This document shows, piece by piece, positions 23,602 through 32,344 of a DNA stretch of 64,000 nt; the first letter of the stretch is position 1, and each line of letters begins with the position of its first letter. The stretch covers positions 8,011,001 through 8,075,000 of the forward strand of contig NC_046681.1 of assembly GCF_009870125.1 (NCBI RefSeq), written 5' to 3'. The translations under genes and the position numbers were made by a program. The notes beneath the pieces were generated by a model. That model was not told where the DNA came from and did not search any database. It saw only the letters and a program-made list of their open reading frames with translations. The stretch comes from Drosophila pseudoobscura (Eukaryota > Arthropoda > Insecta > Diptera > Drosophilidae).

Positions 23602-24687
23602 TTAGGTCTCCTTCTTACCAAAAGGATTGATCTTCGACAGCCAATTGGAGGACGAGGGCGACGATTCCCTGTAATTAAAAATATAATATATGAGATAATA
23701 TATATAACACATACATCTAGGACATTTCTTTGTACTAACAGATTGGTCAACGCCTCAATATCTGCATCCTTGTGTTCGCTAGAAGCTGCCAGTATATCTG
23801 GCTTCTCTAACTTGCCCGCTTCTCTGATGCCCGCTTCCCTGAGCTGTTCAATCAATTTACTACGAAATTCCACCTTGTGCGGCTGTACTTTTTCCGCATC
23901 GCGCAGTTGCCCCTGGAGCTTACGTATTGCCTCCAGGTACGTGTGACCATACCAATCGATTTCTTCAGGGGTATATGGCTCCAAATACCGGCTGTATTCC
24001 TTGAGGACCTCCTGCTGGTGCTGAGGATCGTCTGCTAATGCGGGACAACCCGCCTGAAGCGACAGCAGGAGTTGACGCTTCAGTTTTAGGGCCAATGCCG
24101 AACGCAAGTCGCAGGCCAAATTTTTCAGCAAATAATGATCAAAGCCATGGCATTCATGAATCTGCTCAAGTGCGCGCTCCGTAACAATTACGGAAATGTA
24201 CTCGTTCAGCACCTGGCTATGTACTACGGAGCGACGAAGCTGCGGCACCCAAAAGTGTGGAACGCGACGCTTCGTCTGTTGACGCTTCTGGAAGCCCTTA
24301 ATCACGGCCTCTCCACCCCAGATCCCTTGGTGCGATTCAGGGGTATCAATGAGTGGCAAAGGGATATTTTGCACCGGCTTAATTACATTTGTGACTTCGT
24401 CGCGCTCCCATTCGCTCTCCTTGGGTATATAATGAACTGCGGCTGGCTTCGTTAGCTTCCATTCACGCCAAAATTTCTTATAGGCTTCGGGGAGCTGGGC
24501 TCCTAGACCCTTGTCAAAGCGACCTGGACGCTTCCAGCCATTCAACAGCTTAAAGCCCTACGAAGGTAAAACAATTGTTAGGCATCAAAGTTTACGAATC
24601 TATTGCGTCACAAAAATGTGGGAGGCAGGCGCAGGATTGGCTTGGAAATTCGAAATTTCCTCTTACCTGCGGTGTGGCGTGAGCCAT
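23602..24687 (-). CDS. mRpL28: Mitochondrial large-subunit ribosomal protein bL28m
   Basis: Component of the mitochondrial 39S ribosomal subunit, nuclear encoded. Three exons (24667-24687, 23740-24557, 23602-23668) join in frame to 301 residues. The first exon codes only MAHATPQ, the second the body (GFKLLNGWKRPGRFDKGLGA; KRRVPHFWVPQLRRSVVHSQ, the bL28 core; VIVTERALEQIHECHGFDHY), the third the tail LESSPSSSNWLSKINPFGKK. bL28m proteins are longer than bacterial L28 (about 75 residues) in both directions, as here. The gene is divergent from the DAZAP2-like gene (267 bp apart). A minus-strand poly(A) signal near 23548 follows the stop. Confidence 0.92.
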
Positions 24688-24827
24688 GGTTTACCAGTAT
24701 ACGGATAGTCGGCGGCAGTTTTTGTGTTCTAAAAACAACGATCAACAGTCTTAATGATGAAATTTGTCTAGAATTCACTGATTTTGGCCAGACCACGGTT
24801 CGCTTCCTCTTCCCGATTGAAACCAGA

Positions 24828-24841
24828 GGAACAGCTGTTCC
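24828..24841. promoter_or_regulatory. Palindromic E-box (Ohler motif 5) in a divergent promoter
   Basis: The 14-base perfect palindrome GGAACAGCTGTTCC sits midway in the 267-bp gap between the mRpL28 start (24687, minus) and the DAZAP2-like start (24955, plus). It contains AACAGCTGTT, an exact match to Drosophila core-promoter motif 5 (AWCAGCTGWT). Its symmetry and central place suggest service to both genes. Confidence 0.65.
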
Positions 24842-24954
24842 ACGATGGTTTCGCTGTGAATGCCAAGCCATATTTTGCAATAGACTGACAACCCTACCCT
24901 TCCAATTGCTTTCTGATTTACAAAAATAAAAAGTAAACAGACAAAGAAATAACC

Positions 24955-25494
24955 ATGTCGAATCCTCCGAAAGGTAATCCATTAAGTGAGGCCACTGCTC
25001 CGTCTTACAAATACTGCAATGCCGCGGACTCCGTTGCAATGGTACACAAGACAAGACATTCCACCCCTGATATATGTATACGTTTTCATATAATTTCTTT
25101 GCAGCGCGCACCTCCTCCCACGTATGAGGAGAGTCAGCGGAACAGTGGAGGCTTTGGGCATCAAGCCTCATACTCTTCGGCACCTGGACAAAATCAGTAT
25201 TATGGCATGATTAGTCATAATCAGCAGGTACCATTCAATACACAGCCGAGCCAGGGTATGGGTGTGCCCGTTCATCACGGCACTGGCTATGGACTGGCAG
25301 GGCCGAGCACTTCAGCTGGAGCTGCAGCCGCACAGGTTCTTCAGTTGGATTCCCGAGCTGAGGTCAGGACCACTCCATCGGGCTCTGTAGTTATTCCGCC
25401 GCCACCGCCTGGCTGCCTGCCAACACCAGCACAATGGGCGGCCATGCAGGGCCAGCCGGTGGTCCTGAAGCAAAAGAAGCGTTCCTTTTTTTGA
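24955..25494 (+). CDS. Small DAZAP2-like proline-rich protein
   Basis: Two exons (24955-25041, 25105-25494) give 158 residues. The C-terminal block IPPPPPGCLPTPAQWAAMQG, followed by QPVVLKQKKRSFF, matches the conserved end of DAZAP2 (IPPPPPGCPPNAAQLAVMQG... then a Lys/Arg-Phe-Phe tail). Near the N-terminus, APPPTYEESQ is a PPxY motif for WW-domain (Nedd4-type ligase) binding, also as in DAZAP2. DAZAP2 is a small adaptor linked to stress granules, Wnt/TCF and ubiquitin ligase signalling; function in the fly is inferred. The middle is Gly/Gln/Tyr-rich. The 63-nt intron has no stop and is a multiple of three, so retention would add 21 residues. Poly(A) signal at 25550. Confidence 0.75.
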   Translation: MSNPPKGNPLSEATAPSYKYCNAADSVAMVHKTRHSTPDICIRFHIISLQRAPPPTYEESQRNSGGFGHQASYSSAPGQNQYYGMISHNQQVPFNTQPSQGMGVPVHHGTGYGLAGPSTSAGAAAAQVLQLDSRAEVRTTPSGSVVIPPPPPGCLPTPAQWAAMQGQPVVLKQKKRSFF

Positions 25495-25700
25495 ATATCC
25501 AAGAACTATTCACACGAATGTAATCTGATGTTAATCCTTAATGTTACTTAATAAACGATGCGTATTTCTCTTCGTTCTCGCGTATATTTGACAATTCGCT
25601 ATGCACATGAACATGGCACCAGTGAATGAGGTAAGGATTAGGTCCCGTCTTCACTGGCTATGCCTTCCCTCCACATAAATACTACAGACTACTGGGTGGA

Positions 25701-26924
25701 TTACTCGAAAATGTTCTCAAAGTATGTACTATCGAATGTTTGAACACGCACGAAACCGTCTTCACCGCCCGAGGCGTAACTCTTGCCGTCCGGATGGAAG
25801 GCCAAACTGTTGATGGGACCGAAATGTCCCTTGAGACGGGCGAACTCCTCCTCATAGATCAGATGGAAAAATCGCGAATCGAATTTTCCCGCCTTTGTCG
25901 ACGTTGTGGTCACCTCCATGGCGTCCTGGCCTCCGCCCAGCACAACGTGATCCAGAATTGGGCTTATGGCTGCCGAGTTAACGGGACGTTCCGTCTTGTA
26001 GGTTTTCAGGCACATCAGGGACTCAGAGTCGAACAATTTGGCCGTGGTGTCCCTGGAGGCGGTCACGAACATGGTGCCATCCTTGCTCAACTGCATGTCG
26101 TTGATTCCGGCAGCGTGATCGCTCCCAGAGTCGACAACCTTCTGACCCTTCCGAACGTCCCAGATGGCAATATTGCCATTGTCGTGACCTATACAGAAAT
26201 TTATATTATTTTATATATTTTGGAATCTCCTATTAGGAGACCTATCCTGTCTTACCTGTAATGATGGTCTCATCCAAGGGACCCCACTGCATGGAAGTTA
26301 TCTTCGATTCAGTCATGGGTATACGCAGAGTGGGCGTCTGGTCGGCCAAAGTCGAGTCGGCATTGCGCACATCGATGATGAACAGCTCACAGTTCTGTCC
26401 CATGGCTTTGTCCGTGGAATATGCAGCCTGGTTGCCAGAAAAACTGAAATTACTGGTACGCACCGACGACTTGGTGGGGATGGAGGCAATGATAGTGCCA
26501 TATTCCACGTCCCAGAGTTTGGTTGTCATGTCACCAGCACCAGTGATCAGCTTCCTGCTTTCCCAGTCCACATCGAGGCACCAAACGGCTCCCTGATGCC
26601 CATCGTATGTACCCAGGCGTTCGCCGTTCAACGAGTACCATACATTGGGCTTCTGATCCTTAGAGCAGGAGAACAGCAAATCTCCCTCGCGATTGTATTT
26701 GATTTGCGTTATGGAACGCTCGTGACCTTGCAGCATCAACGGACGCTGTAAAGAGAATATATTTGCAAATTTTAGCCAACAATGAACCGCCTTTTAAGGT
26801 TATGTTTTCCCCCGAATCACAAAATGTTGGCTACTTTTCACAAAGGTCGCCATTCTTGCAATCCCAATGATAATAGTTGTTAGATTTAAGAATCCAAGGT
26901 GTTTTTTCACTTATCACGCACCAT
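25701..26924 (-). CDS. eIF3i: Translation initiation factor eIF3 subunit i (Trip1)
   Basis: WD-repeat subunit of the eIF3 complex, which recruits the 40S ribosome in cytoplasmic translation initiation. Three exons: 26922-26924 (only the ATG), 26256-26745 and 25701-26188, giving 326 residues, the length known for the fly and human proteins. It starts [20 protein letters not shown] and forms a seven-bladed propeller, with typical WD units ([30 protein letters not shown]). It ends ...[12 protein letters not shown] then [10 protein letters not shown], the conserved C-terminus. The donor follows the initiator codon directly (ATG|gtgcgt), and the acceptor before CGTCCGTTG restores M-RPLM. It lies in tandem with Scox. 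Confidence 0.97.
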
Positions 26925-27118
26925 TTTGTATTTCTTATTAATTTATCGCGAGAAAACAATAATCTCTGCACATCCACGCAGCACTACAAGTCGAAAAGAG
27001 CTGCCAACCTAGCGTAAATGAAAATGCAACGCAGCTACGCTGCCAATCTATTATATTTTTCTATGTAACATGAAATACAACAAAATGAACATTTTAAATT
27101 AGCAAGGTGTTGCCTAGC

Positions 27119-27947
27119 CTATGTGAACCATCCCTTTTTTTTTAGCGAATTCCATTTGGCTATGTTGACCAGAATCGATGCCACACACTGTTCCTTATCC
27201 CTGTTCTGGCCGTAGTAATCCACAAATTCTCCGTCCGGGTTGACTAGGTACATGATAATGGTGTGATCGACAATATAGTCGTTATCCTCGTCGCGTGGAC
27301 CGGCACTAAAGTAAACACGAAAGGCCTTGCAAACATTTCGTATCTGGTCCACAGTTCCAGTTAGTCCCAGCAGCTTTGGTGAAAACTCCTTGACATATTT
27401 TCCGACCACTTCCTTGGAGTCACGTTCTGGATCCACTGTGATGAATATAGGCTGCACTGCTGGCGTCTGTGGAGATTTTTCTGTAATGTAATGTAACCAG
27501 GATGATTCACATTCAGCGTGTTTTAATTTTGTCTTTATACACACCGACTTCATCGACGACAGCAGCCATCTTCTCCAGCTCATCGGGACAAATGTCTGGA
27601 CAATGAGTGAAGCCAAAATATATGAGCAGCCATTTTCCTAGAAATTCTTCAGATTTCCGTACTTGTCCTTGGGAGTCGACTAAGTCCCATCGCCCGCCGA
27701 TAGCTGCCTTGCCGAGCTGCCTCTTGCGCTCCTTCATTCGTGCCTCATCCTTCTCGCTCTTCACATAGAGCATAAATCCCAATCCGCCGGCGCCCAGTAC
27801 TCCGACAACAGCCAAGCCCTTCCACGATATCGGCCCCTTTCCCTTAACGGGATCTGGCGCCGCGGCCAAACTACGTTGCGGCCGGAGGACTGGCTGGTGG
27901 GCCAAGCGCCTACAGCTGCCTAGCAAACGTTGCAAGGAGCGTGACAT
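27119..27947 (-). CDS. Scox: SCO-family cytochrome c oxidase copper chaperone
   Basis: Inner-membrane protein that delivers copper to the CuA site of cytochrome c oxidase subunit 2. Two exons (27545-27947, 27119-27480) give 254 residues. The N-terminus is Arg/Leu-rich, as for a mitochondrial presequence, followed by one membrane segment ([19 protein letters not shown], about 44-62). Then comes the thioredoxin-like copper domain with [13 protein letters not shown] (CxxxC metal site) and the distal His in [10 protein letters not shown]. Human SCO1/SCO2 share this order. The promoter is shared, divergently, with the RNA polymerase subunit gene 209 bp away. Confidence 0.96.
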
Positions 27948-28156
27948 CTTATCTGACTATTTCAGGATTTTTCAACTTTTACGTAAATCGGCTGGAGAAT
28001 AAATCTCGCCGGTCCGTTTCTTATTCTTATTAAACTGACATTCGCAACGGAATCTCAGCTGTTTGTAAATGGGTGCTGCCAACCTAGGATAATCTTAGCA
28101 TTATTTTTGAACTAACACGTGCAGGAAATTGTGTCCTAAATAAAATATTAACTAAG
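27948..28156. promoter_or_regulatory. Short bidirectional promoter, Scox / AC40
   Basis: Only 209 bp separate the two start codons. It contains a motif-5-like TCAGCTGTTT (28055-28064) and a GCTGCCAACCTAG element (28075-28087) that also occurs word for word at 27000-27012 upstream of eIF3i. No TATA box. Confidence 0.6.
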
Positions 28157-29235
28157 ATGTCCAGTCCCATAAGAAAGGAGCCGTTGCTATACATGGAGGA
28201 GCACAGAGTCAAAGAGGATCCACAGGACTATGGACTGGCCGACGATGTGTTTAACATGGAAGTCTTTAAAAAGAAACTGCAAGTAGCAATAGTCCGGTAA
28301 GAATATAATCTTTAGATTATAGGTTCCTTATGATAGAATACTATATGTATATATATTCATACATATTTTGCAGAAACGATGAAGACGGCTTGGAGTTTGA
28401 CATGATAGGCGTGTATCCCGCCATAGCTAACGCTTTTCGCCGCTTGATGCTTAGCGAGGTACCCAGCATGGCCATTGAAAAGGTTTACATCTATAATAAC
28501 ACCTCCATTATACAAGACGAAGTGCTGGCGCATCGTATGGGACTTCTACCCTTGAAGGCCGACCCCAGGCTGTTTGCCTATCGCACTGAAGAGAGCGGCG
28601 AGGCTGGAACCGAGCAGGATACTTTGGAGTATGAGCTGAAAGTGAAGTGTACCCGCCGCAAGGATGCCAGCAAAGATCAATCCAACTTTGATGACATCTA
28701 CAAGAACCACAAGGTCTATTCGGGCCATTTAAAATGGCTGCCCAAGGGAAAGCAGGCACAAATTTACAGTGAGAGCATGGTCAATTGCATCCACGAGGAT
28801 ATACTCATCGCTCAACTGCGACCAGGACACGAGCTGGACTTGCGTTTGGTAGCAGTCAAGGGACTCGGCAAAGATCATGCCAAGTTCTCGCCGGTGGCAA
28901 CTGCTTATTATCGTCTGTTGCCACAGATTAAGCTGAACCGCGAAGTTTATGGCAAGGATGCCTACTTGCTGCAGAGCTGCTTCTCACCCGGTGTAATTGG
29001 AATCGATGAAAATGAGTGTGCCTATGTGAAAGACGCCCGATATGATAGCTGCAGTCGCAACGTCTATCGCTATCCCCAGCTTGAGGACTCTGTGACCCTG
29101 GGGCGTGTGAGAGATCATTATATATTCACCGTCGAGTCTGTAGGGTCTCTCAAACCAGACGTGATCTTTCTGGAAGCAGTTAAAGTGCTTAAAAAGAAAT
29201 GCAGGGCCTTTATAGACGAAATAGAAGCGGAATAG
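28157..29235 (+). CDS. Polr1C: RNA polymerase I and III subunit AC40 (POLR1C)
   Basis: Alpha-like assembly subunit shared by RNA polymerases I and III, the partner of AC19. Two exons (28157-28296, 28374-29235) give 333 residues; human POLR1C has 346. The alpha-motif [20 protein letters not shown], then [10 protein letters not shown], and the [15 protein letters not shown] segment are clear hallmarks of the Rpb3/AC40 family. The intervening domain carries [20 protein letters not shown]. The first intron splits an Arg codon just before NDEDGLEFD. The gene is convergent with the zinc-finger/BESS gene, with only 75 bp between the stops, so the 3' ends may overlap. Confidence 0.96.
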
Positions 29236-29310
29236 TTATTATTTAGATTAGCCGTTCCAGAGTTAATTATTCTATGTACATAAGAAAAAACGATATAAAC
29301 ATATGTAAGC

Positions 29311-30136
29311 TTAAGTACTGCGTTTGGCTTCCCTATTGCGCTTCAGTATTTTCAAACGGTATTCGGTGAGCACCACCTGCAGGCGCTCTTGGCACATCAA
29401 AGCATCTTCCAGATCCATGTGGTTCAACTGCAGCGACACGCTCTTGCCAAACAAATCGAATTCGCTCATTATGTTTTCCTCGGGTATGGACACTTCGTGC
29501 ATATCCTCCAGTTGTACACCGTTAACATCGTCGTGCTTCATTTGTATCATCTCGGTTTCCAACTCCTCGGTTTCAGGCTCGCCGAGGTGCTGCTCTTCCC
29601 GTTCGTCCACGTTTTCCCCTTCGGACAGGTATGCCCTCTCTAGCGACTCGTTCCCCAGCAAATCATCTAATATGGAATCATCGTTAGATGCCATTTCATG
29701 ATCTTCCACGGCCTCTATCTTTTCAATTTTCATTTTTGGCTTGGCTTTGGCCTTAGGCTTGGGCTTCGGCTTCGGTTCGTTTGGAATGATGCCGTCTTCA
29801 GCTTTAATCATATTCTAAAATAATGTTTTGTATTAGCGTGCCTTTGTCTTTTTCTCGTTGTTTGTGTTAGTTTATGCTCACCATAGATAGGAACTCGTTG
29901 CACTTCATGCTTTCCTGGTGCTTCCTGGTGTTGTGATGCTGCTTGACAGACGCCAATCTAGCCAAAACAGTAGCGTCGCAAATTTGACATTGAGCTGAAT
30001 AACCGTCATTGCTTGGACGCAACCAGAGTGAAAACGAAGGAATTCTTTCCCACTCGGCGCGATATCTTTGGTGGTACAGTCTCTTCACTTTGCTTGTGTT
30101 GAAGGGGGCACCGCGTTCGGACTTAATTCCTTTCAT
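29311..30136 (-). CDS. Small zinc-finger protein with BESS-like C-terminus
   Basis: Two exons (29882-30136, 29311-29814) give 252 residues. The first exon has a CQIC ... H-x5-H type zinc finger (about 51-71, CQICDATVLARLASVKQHHN then TRKH), preceded by a tryptophan-containing segment (FSLWLRPSNDGYSAQ); it resembles BED or U1-like fingers. The centre holds a Lys/Pro run (KPKPKPKAKAKPKMK) and long acidic stretches. The C-terminus, EFDLFGKSVSLQLNHM, then DLEDALMCQERLQVVLTEYRL, resembles a BESS protein-interaction motif found in Drosophila transcription regulators. A role in chromatin or transcription is inferred; I do not recognise the specific gene. It is divergent from the KBP gene. Confidence 0.75.
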
Positions 30137-30363
30137 TGTTTAGATTTCAATGAGTTAGATTGCGTCAATAATGATATTAAAGTATATTTGCGATATTTCT
30201 TTTAAATGTGGGCTGCGCGGCGCCAAAAAATGCAACTTTTTTGTGGAATATACCAGAAATATTTGCGACATAAAACTAAAGTGAAAAAAGAGTGGCTGTA
30301 TATTGATAGGAAAAAATATCAATTTTTCTTCAGCATAATAAAAAGGTGTGCTATCCGTAGGAC

Positions 30364-30395
30364 GGTCACACTTACCGACTTCAGAAAATCGATAG
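30364..30395. promoter_or_regulatory. Motif 1 and DRE in the divergent promoter before KBP
   Basis: In the 364-bp gap between the zinc-finger gene and KBP are GGTCACACTT (30364-30373, Ohler motif 1) and AATCGATAG (30387-30395, near-consensus DRE, the DREF site). Both are standard TATA-less fly promoter elements. Confidence 0.75.
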
Positions 30396-30500
30396 ACAGG
30401 GTTGCTACTCTACGATAACCAGGCAACTAAGAAAAGTAAATATTGGGCCAAGTTTAGTTAAAAGGCAAAGTTACACTGGTTAAAGGAGGTTATACTCAAA

Positions 30501-32273
30501 ATGGGCATTGCAAAGGAGACACTGAGTGACTACAAGGAGCTCTACGAGAAGGCAAACAAGCTGGTGGAGGAGGAGAGTCGTGGCGATCCGCCCACAGATC
30601 CATTCCGTTCCCACTACAAAGCGCGCGATGTGCTGAAAGATTTAAAAAAGCAGCTGGAAGATCAGCTCGTTTCCATCCAGGCCAGCGAGGAGGATGGCGG
30701 CAAGGATGACCTGTGCTACAAGTGTATGCTGGCATTCATCTGTCGAGATCTGGGGCGAATCTACGTGTACACGGAGGAGCTGTCTGAGGGTGAAACCCTG
30801 CTGAACCGTTGCATAGAACTCACAGACCCGGTAAAGCAGTGTGCAGAAGGAATTATACCTTATCTGGGAGCGATCAACGAGCTCAGCCTTGTCTTTGCCA
30901 CGCGACAGGAGTACAGAAAGGCTGCGGACATGCTGATTAAGGCGGAGAAGAACTACGAGGATTTCAAGGCCAATGGCGTTGGGGCGTTGGCCATAACGGA
31001 TCTGTTCAGTCCGCCGGATGAAGCGGAAGCAGCCTCTGGTCCGACAGAGCTGGAAAAGCTGTACACCCTCTGTTGCTTCTATTTAGCCCAAATGTATGGT
31101 CATCTGGGCGAGCCAGAGAAGTCCGCCAGTTGCTGTCATCGCACACTACGTCGGCAGCTTCAGTACAAGTCATACGACGCCATCGACTTTGCCTTAAACA
31201 CGGCCACTCTCTCGCAGTTCTACATTGGGGAGGAGCGCTTCAAGGAGGCACGGCATCACCTGGCCGCAGCCACGCTGGTCATGGCCGAGTATGAGGTTAC
31301 CATGCTGACGCCGGACATGAGTGAGCAGCAGCGGCAGGATGCCACTGAGACCTTCAAGCATCGTTATGCCGATGTGGCTCGCTGCTGGGCCAAGTACGGC
31401 TTGTATTTACTGCAGACATCAAAGAGTCGGCTGCTAAAAGACGACGATGAAGAGGCTCAAAAACTAGACAAGGCCGCCCAGCATCTGCGGCTGACAGAGG
31501 AGGATTTCAGGTTCCCGGATCTGGATTTGACTGCCTGCGAGAACCGCATTAGCTGTGATTATTGTCTGACTTTCGACGATGCCAAGCTGGTGTTTCACTT
31601 TGTAAACGAATGGCTGGACATAGCAAAGGACTACTATAAGGCAGAGACAGAGGCTACAGAGTACTCCAAGATTATGCAGGACTACGCGGAGGCCTACGAG
31701 CACATAGCATTCTTCGAAGAGAATCCTGACAATCAGGCTAAGATGCAGAAAAGGCGCGCCAAGTATCTAGAGGACCTCATCGACCTGCTTGACCCCATCT
31801 TCTACATGAAGATCTGCAGGGAGTGCTGGTACGGAGCCGGCACGGCACACGCGGCTGTCCTGGACGTCCGCCTAGACATAATCAGGGAGAAGCCGACCCC
31901 TTCCGCAGACGAAATTAAAAAGGTCAATCAGAGCTGCATGAGGGCTATCAAACACTTCGAGAGCTATGTGAAGTCCTACCTGGCCGCCCCCAACAGCGAG
32001 GAGTGGCGCACCAGCATGGATGTGGAAGAGCAGCGCACCATGCTATACGCTCATTTTCACATTGGTAGAATATACTACAAACTGATCAGCGCACATCCTC
32101 TCCAGCAGCTGGAGCACCTCAACAGCTGCCACACCTACTACAAGCGCTTTATCTCCGGCTGTGAGCTGTACAAGGAGGCGGCCGAGCCGCTGCATGGGGA
32201 GATTGGTGTGGTGCGCGAAATGCTAGAGCTGCTTCCTCTCAAGATGACCACGGTCAAGGCGAGGTTGTCGTAA
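30501..32273 (+). CDS. CG14043: KIF1-binding protein homologue (KBP/KIFBP)
   Basis: Intron-free gene of 590 residues; human KIFBP has 621. KBP is a TPR-like alpha-helical protein that binds motor domains of some kinesins (KIF1B, KIF15, KIF18A) and blocks microtubule binding; it is needed for axon growth, and loss in humans causes Goldberg-Shprintzen syndrome. Visible landmarks are LYTLCCFYLAQMYGHLGEPE (about 193-212), LNTATLSQFYIGEERFKEAR and LDPIFYMKICRECWYGAGTA, all conserved in the family. The start MGIAKETLSDYKELYEKANK follows a short leader. The 3' end converges on CFAP44 with 71 bp between the stops; the AATAAA at 32330 lies in that gap. CG number from memory. Confidence 0.92.
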   Translation: MGIAKETLSDYKELYEKANKLVEEESRGDPPTDPFRSHYKARDVLKDLKKQLEDQLVSIQASEEDGGKDDLCYKCMLAFICRDLGRIYVYTEELSEGETLLNRCIELTDPVKQCAEGIIPYLGAINELSLVFATRQEYRKAADMLIKAEKNYEDFKANGVGALAITDLFSPPDEAEAASGPTELEKLYTLCCFYLAQMYGHLGEPEKSASCCHRTLRRQLQYKSYDAIDFALNTATLSQFYIGEERFKEARHHLAAATLVMAEYEVTMLTPDMSEQQRQDATETFKHRYADVARCWAKYGLYLLQTSKSRLLKDDDEEAQKLDKAAQHLRLTEEDFRFPDLDLTACENRISCDYCLTFDDAKLVFHFVNEWLDIAKDYYKAETEATEYSKIMQDYAEAYEHIAFFEENPDNQAKMQKRRAKYLEDLIDLLDPIFYMKICRECWYGAGTAHAAVLDVRLDIIREKPTPSADEIKKVNQSCMRAIKHFESYVKSYLAAPNSEEWRTSMDVEEQRTMLYAHFHIGRIYYKLISAHPLQQLEHLNSCHTYYKRFISGCELYKEAAEPLHGEIGVVREMLELLPLKMTTVKARLS

Positions 32274-32344
32274 ATATACGATTTTAAGACAATTTCCAAC
32301 AAACTGCATTTCCAAAAGCTTTATAATACAATAAAACGCTTGCA

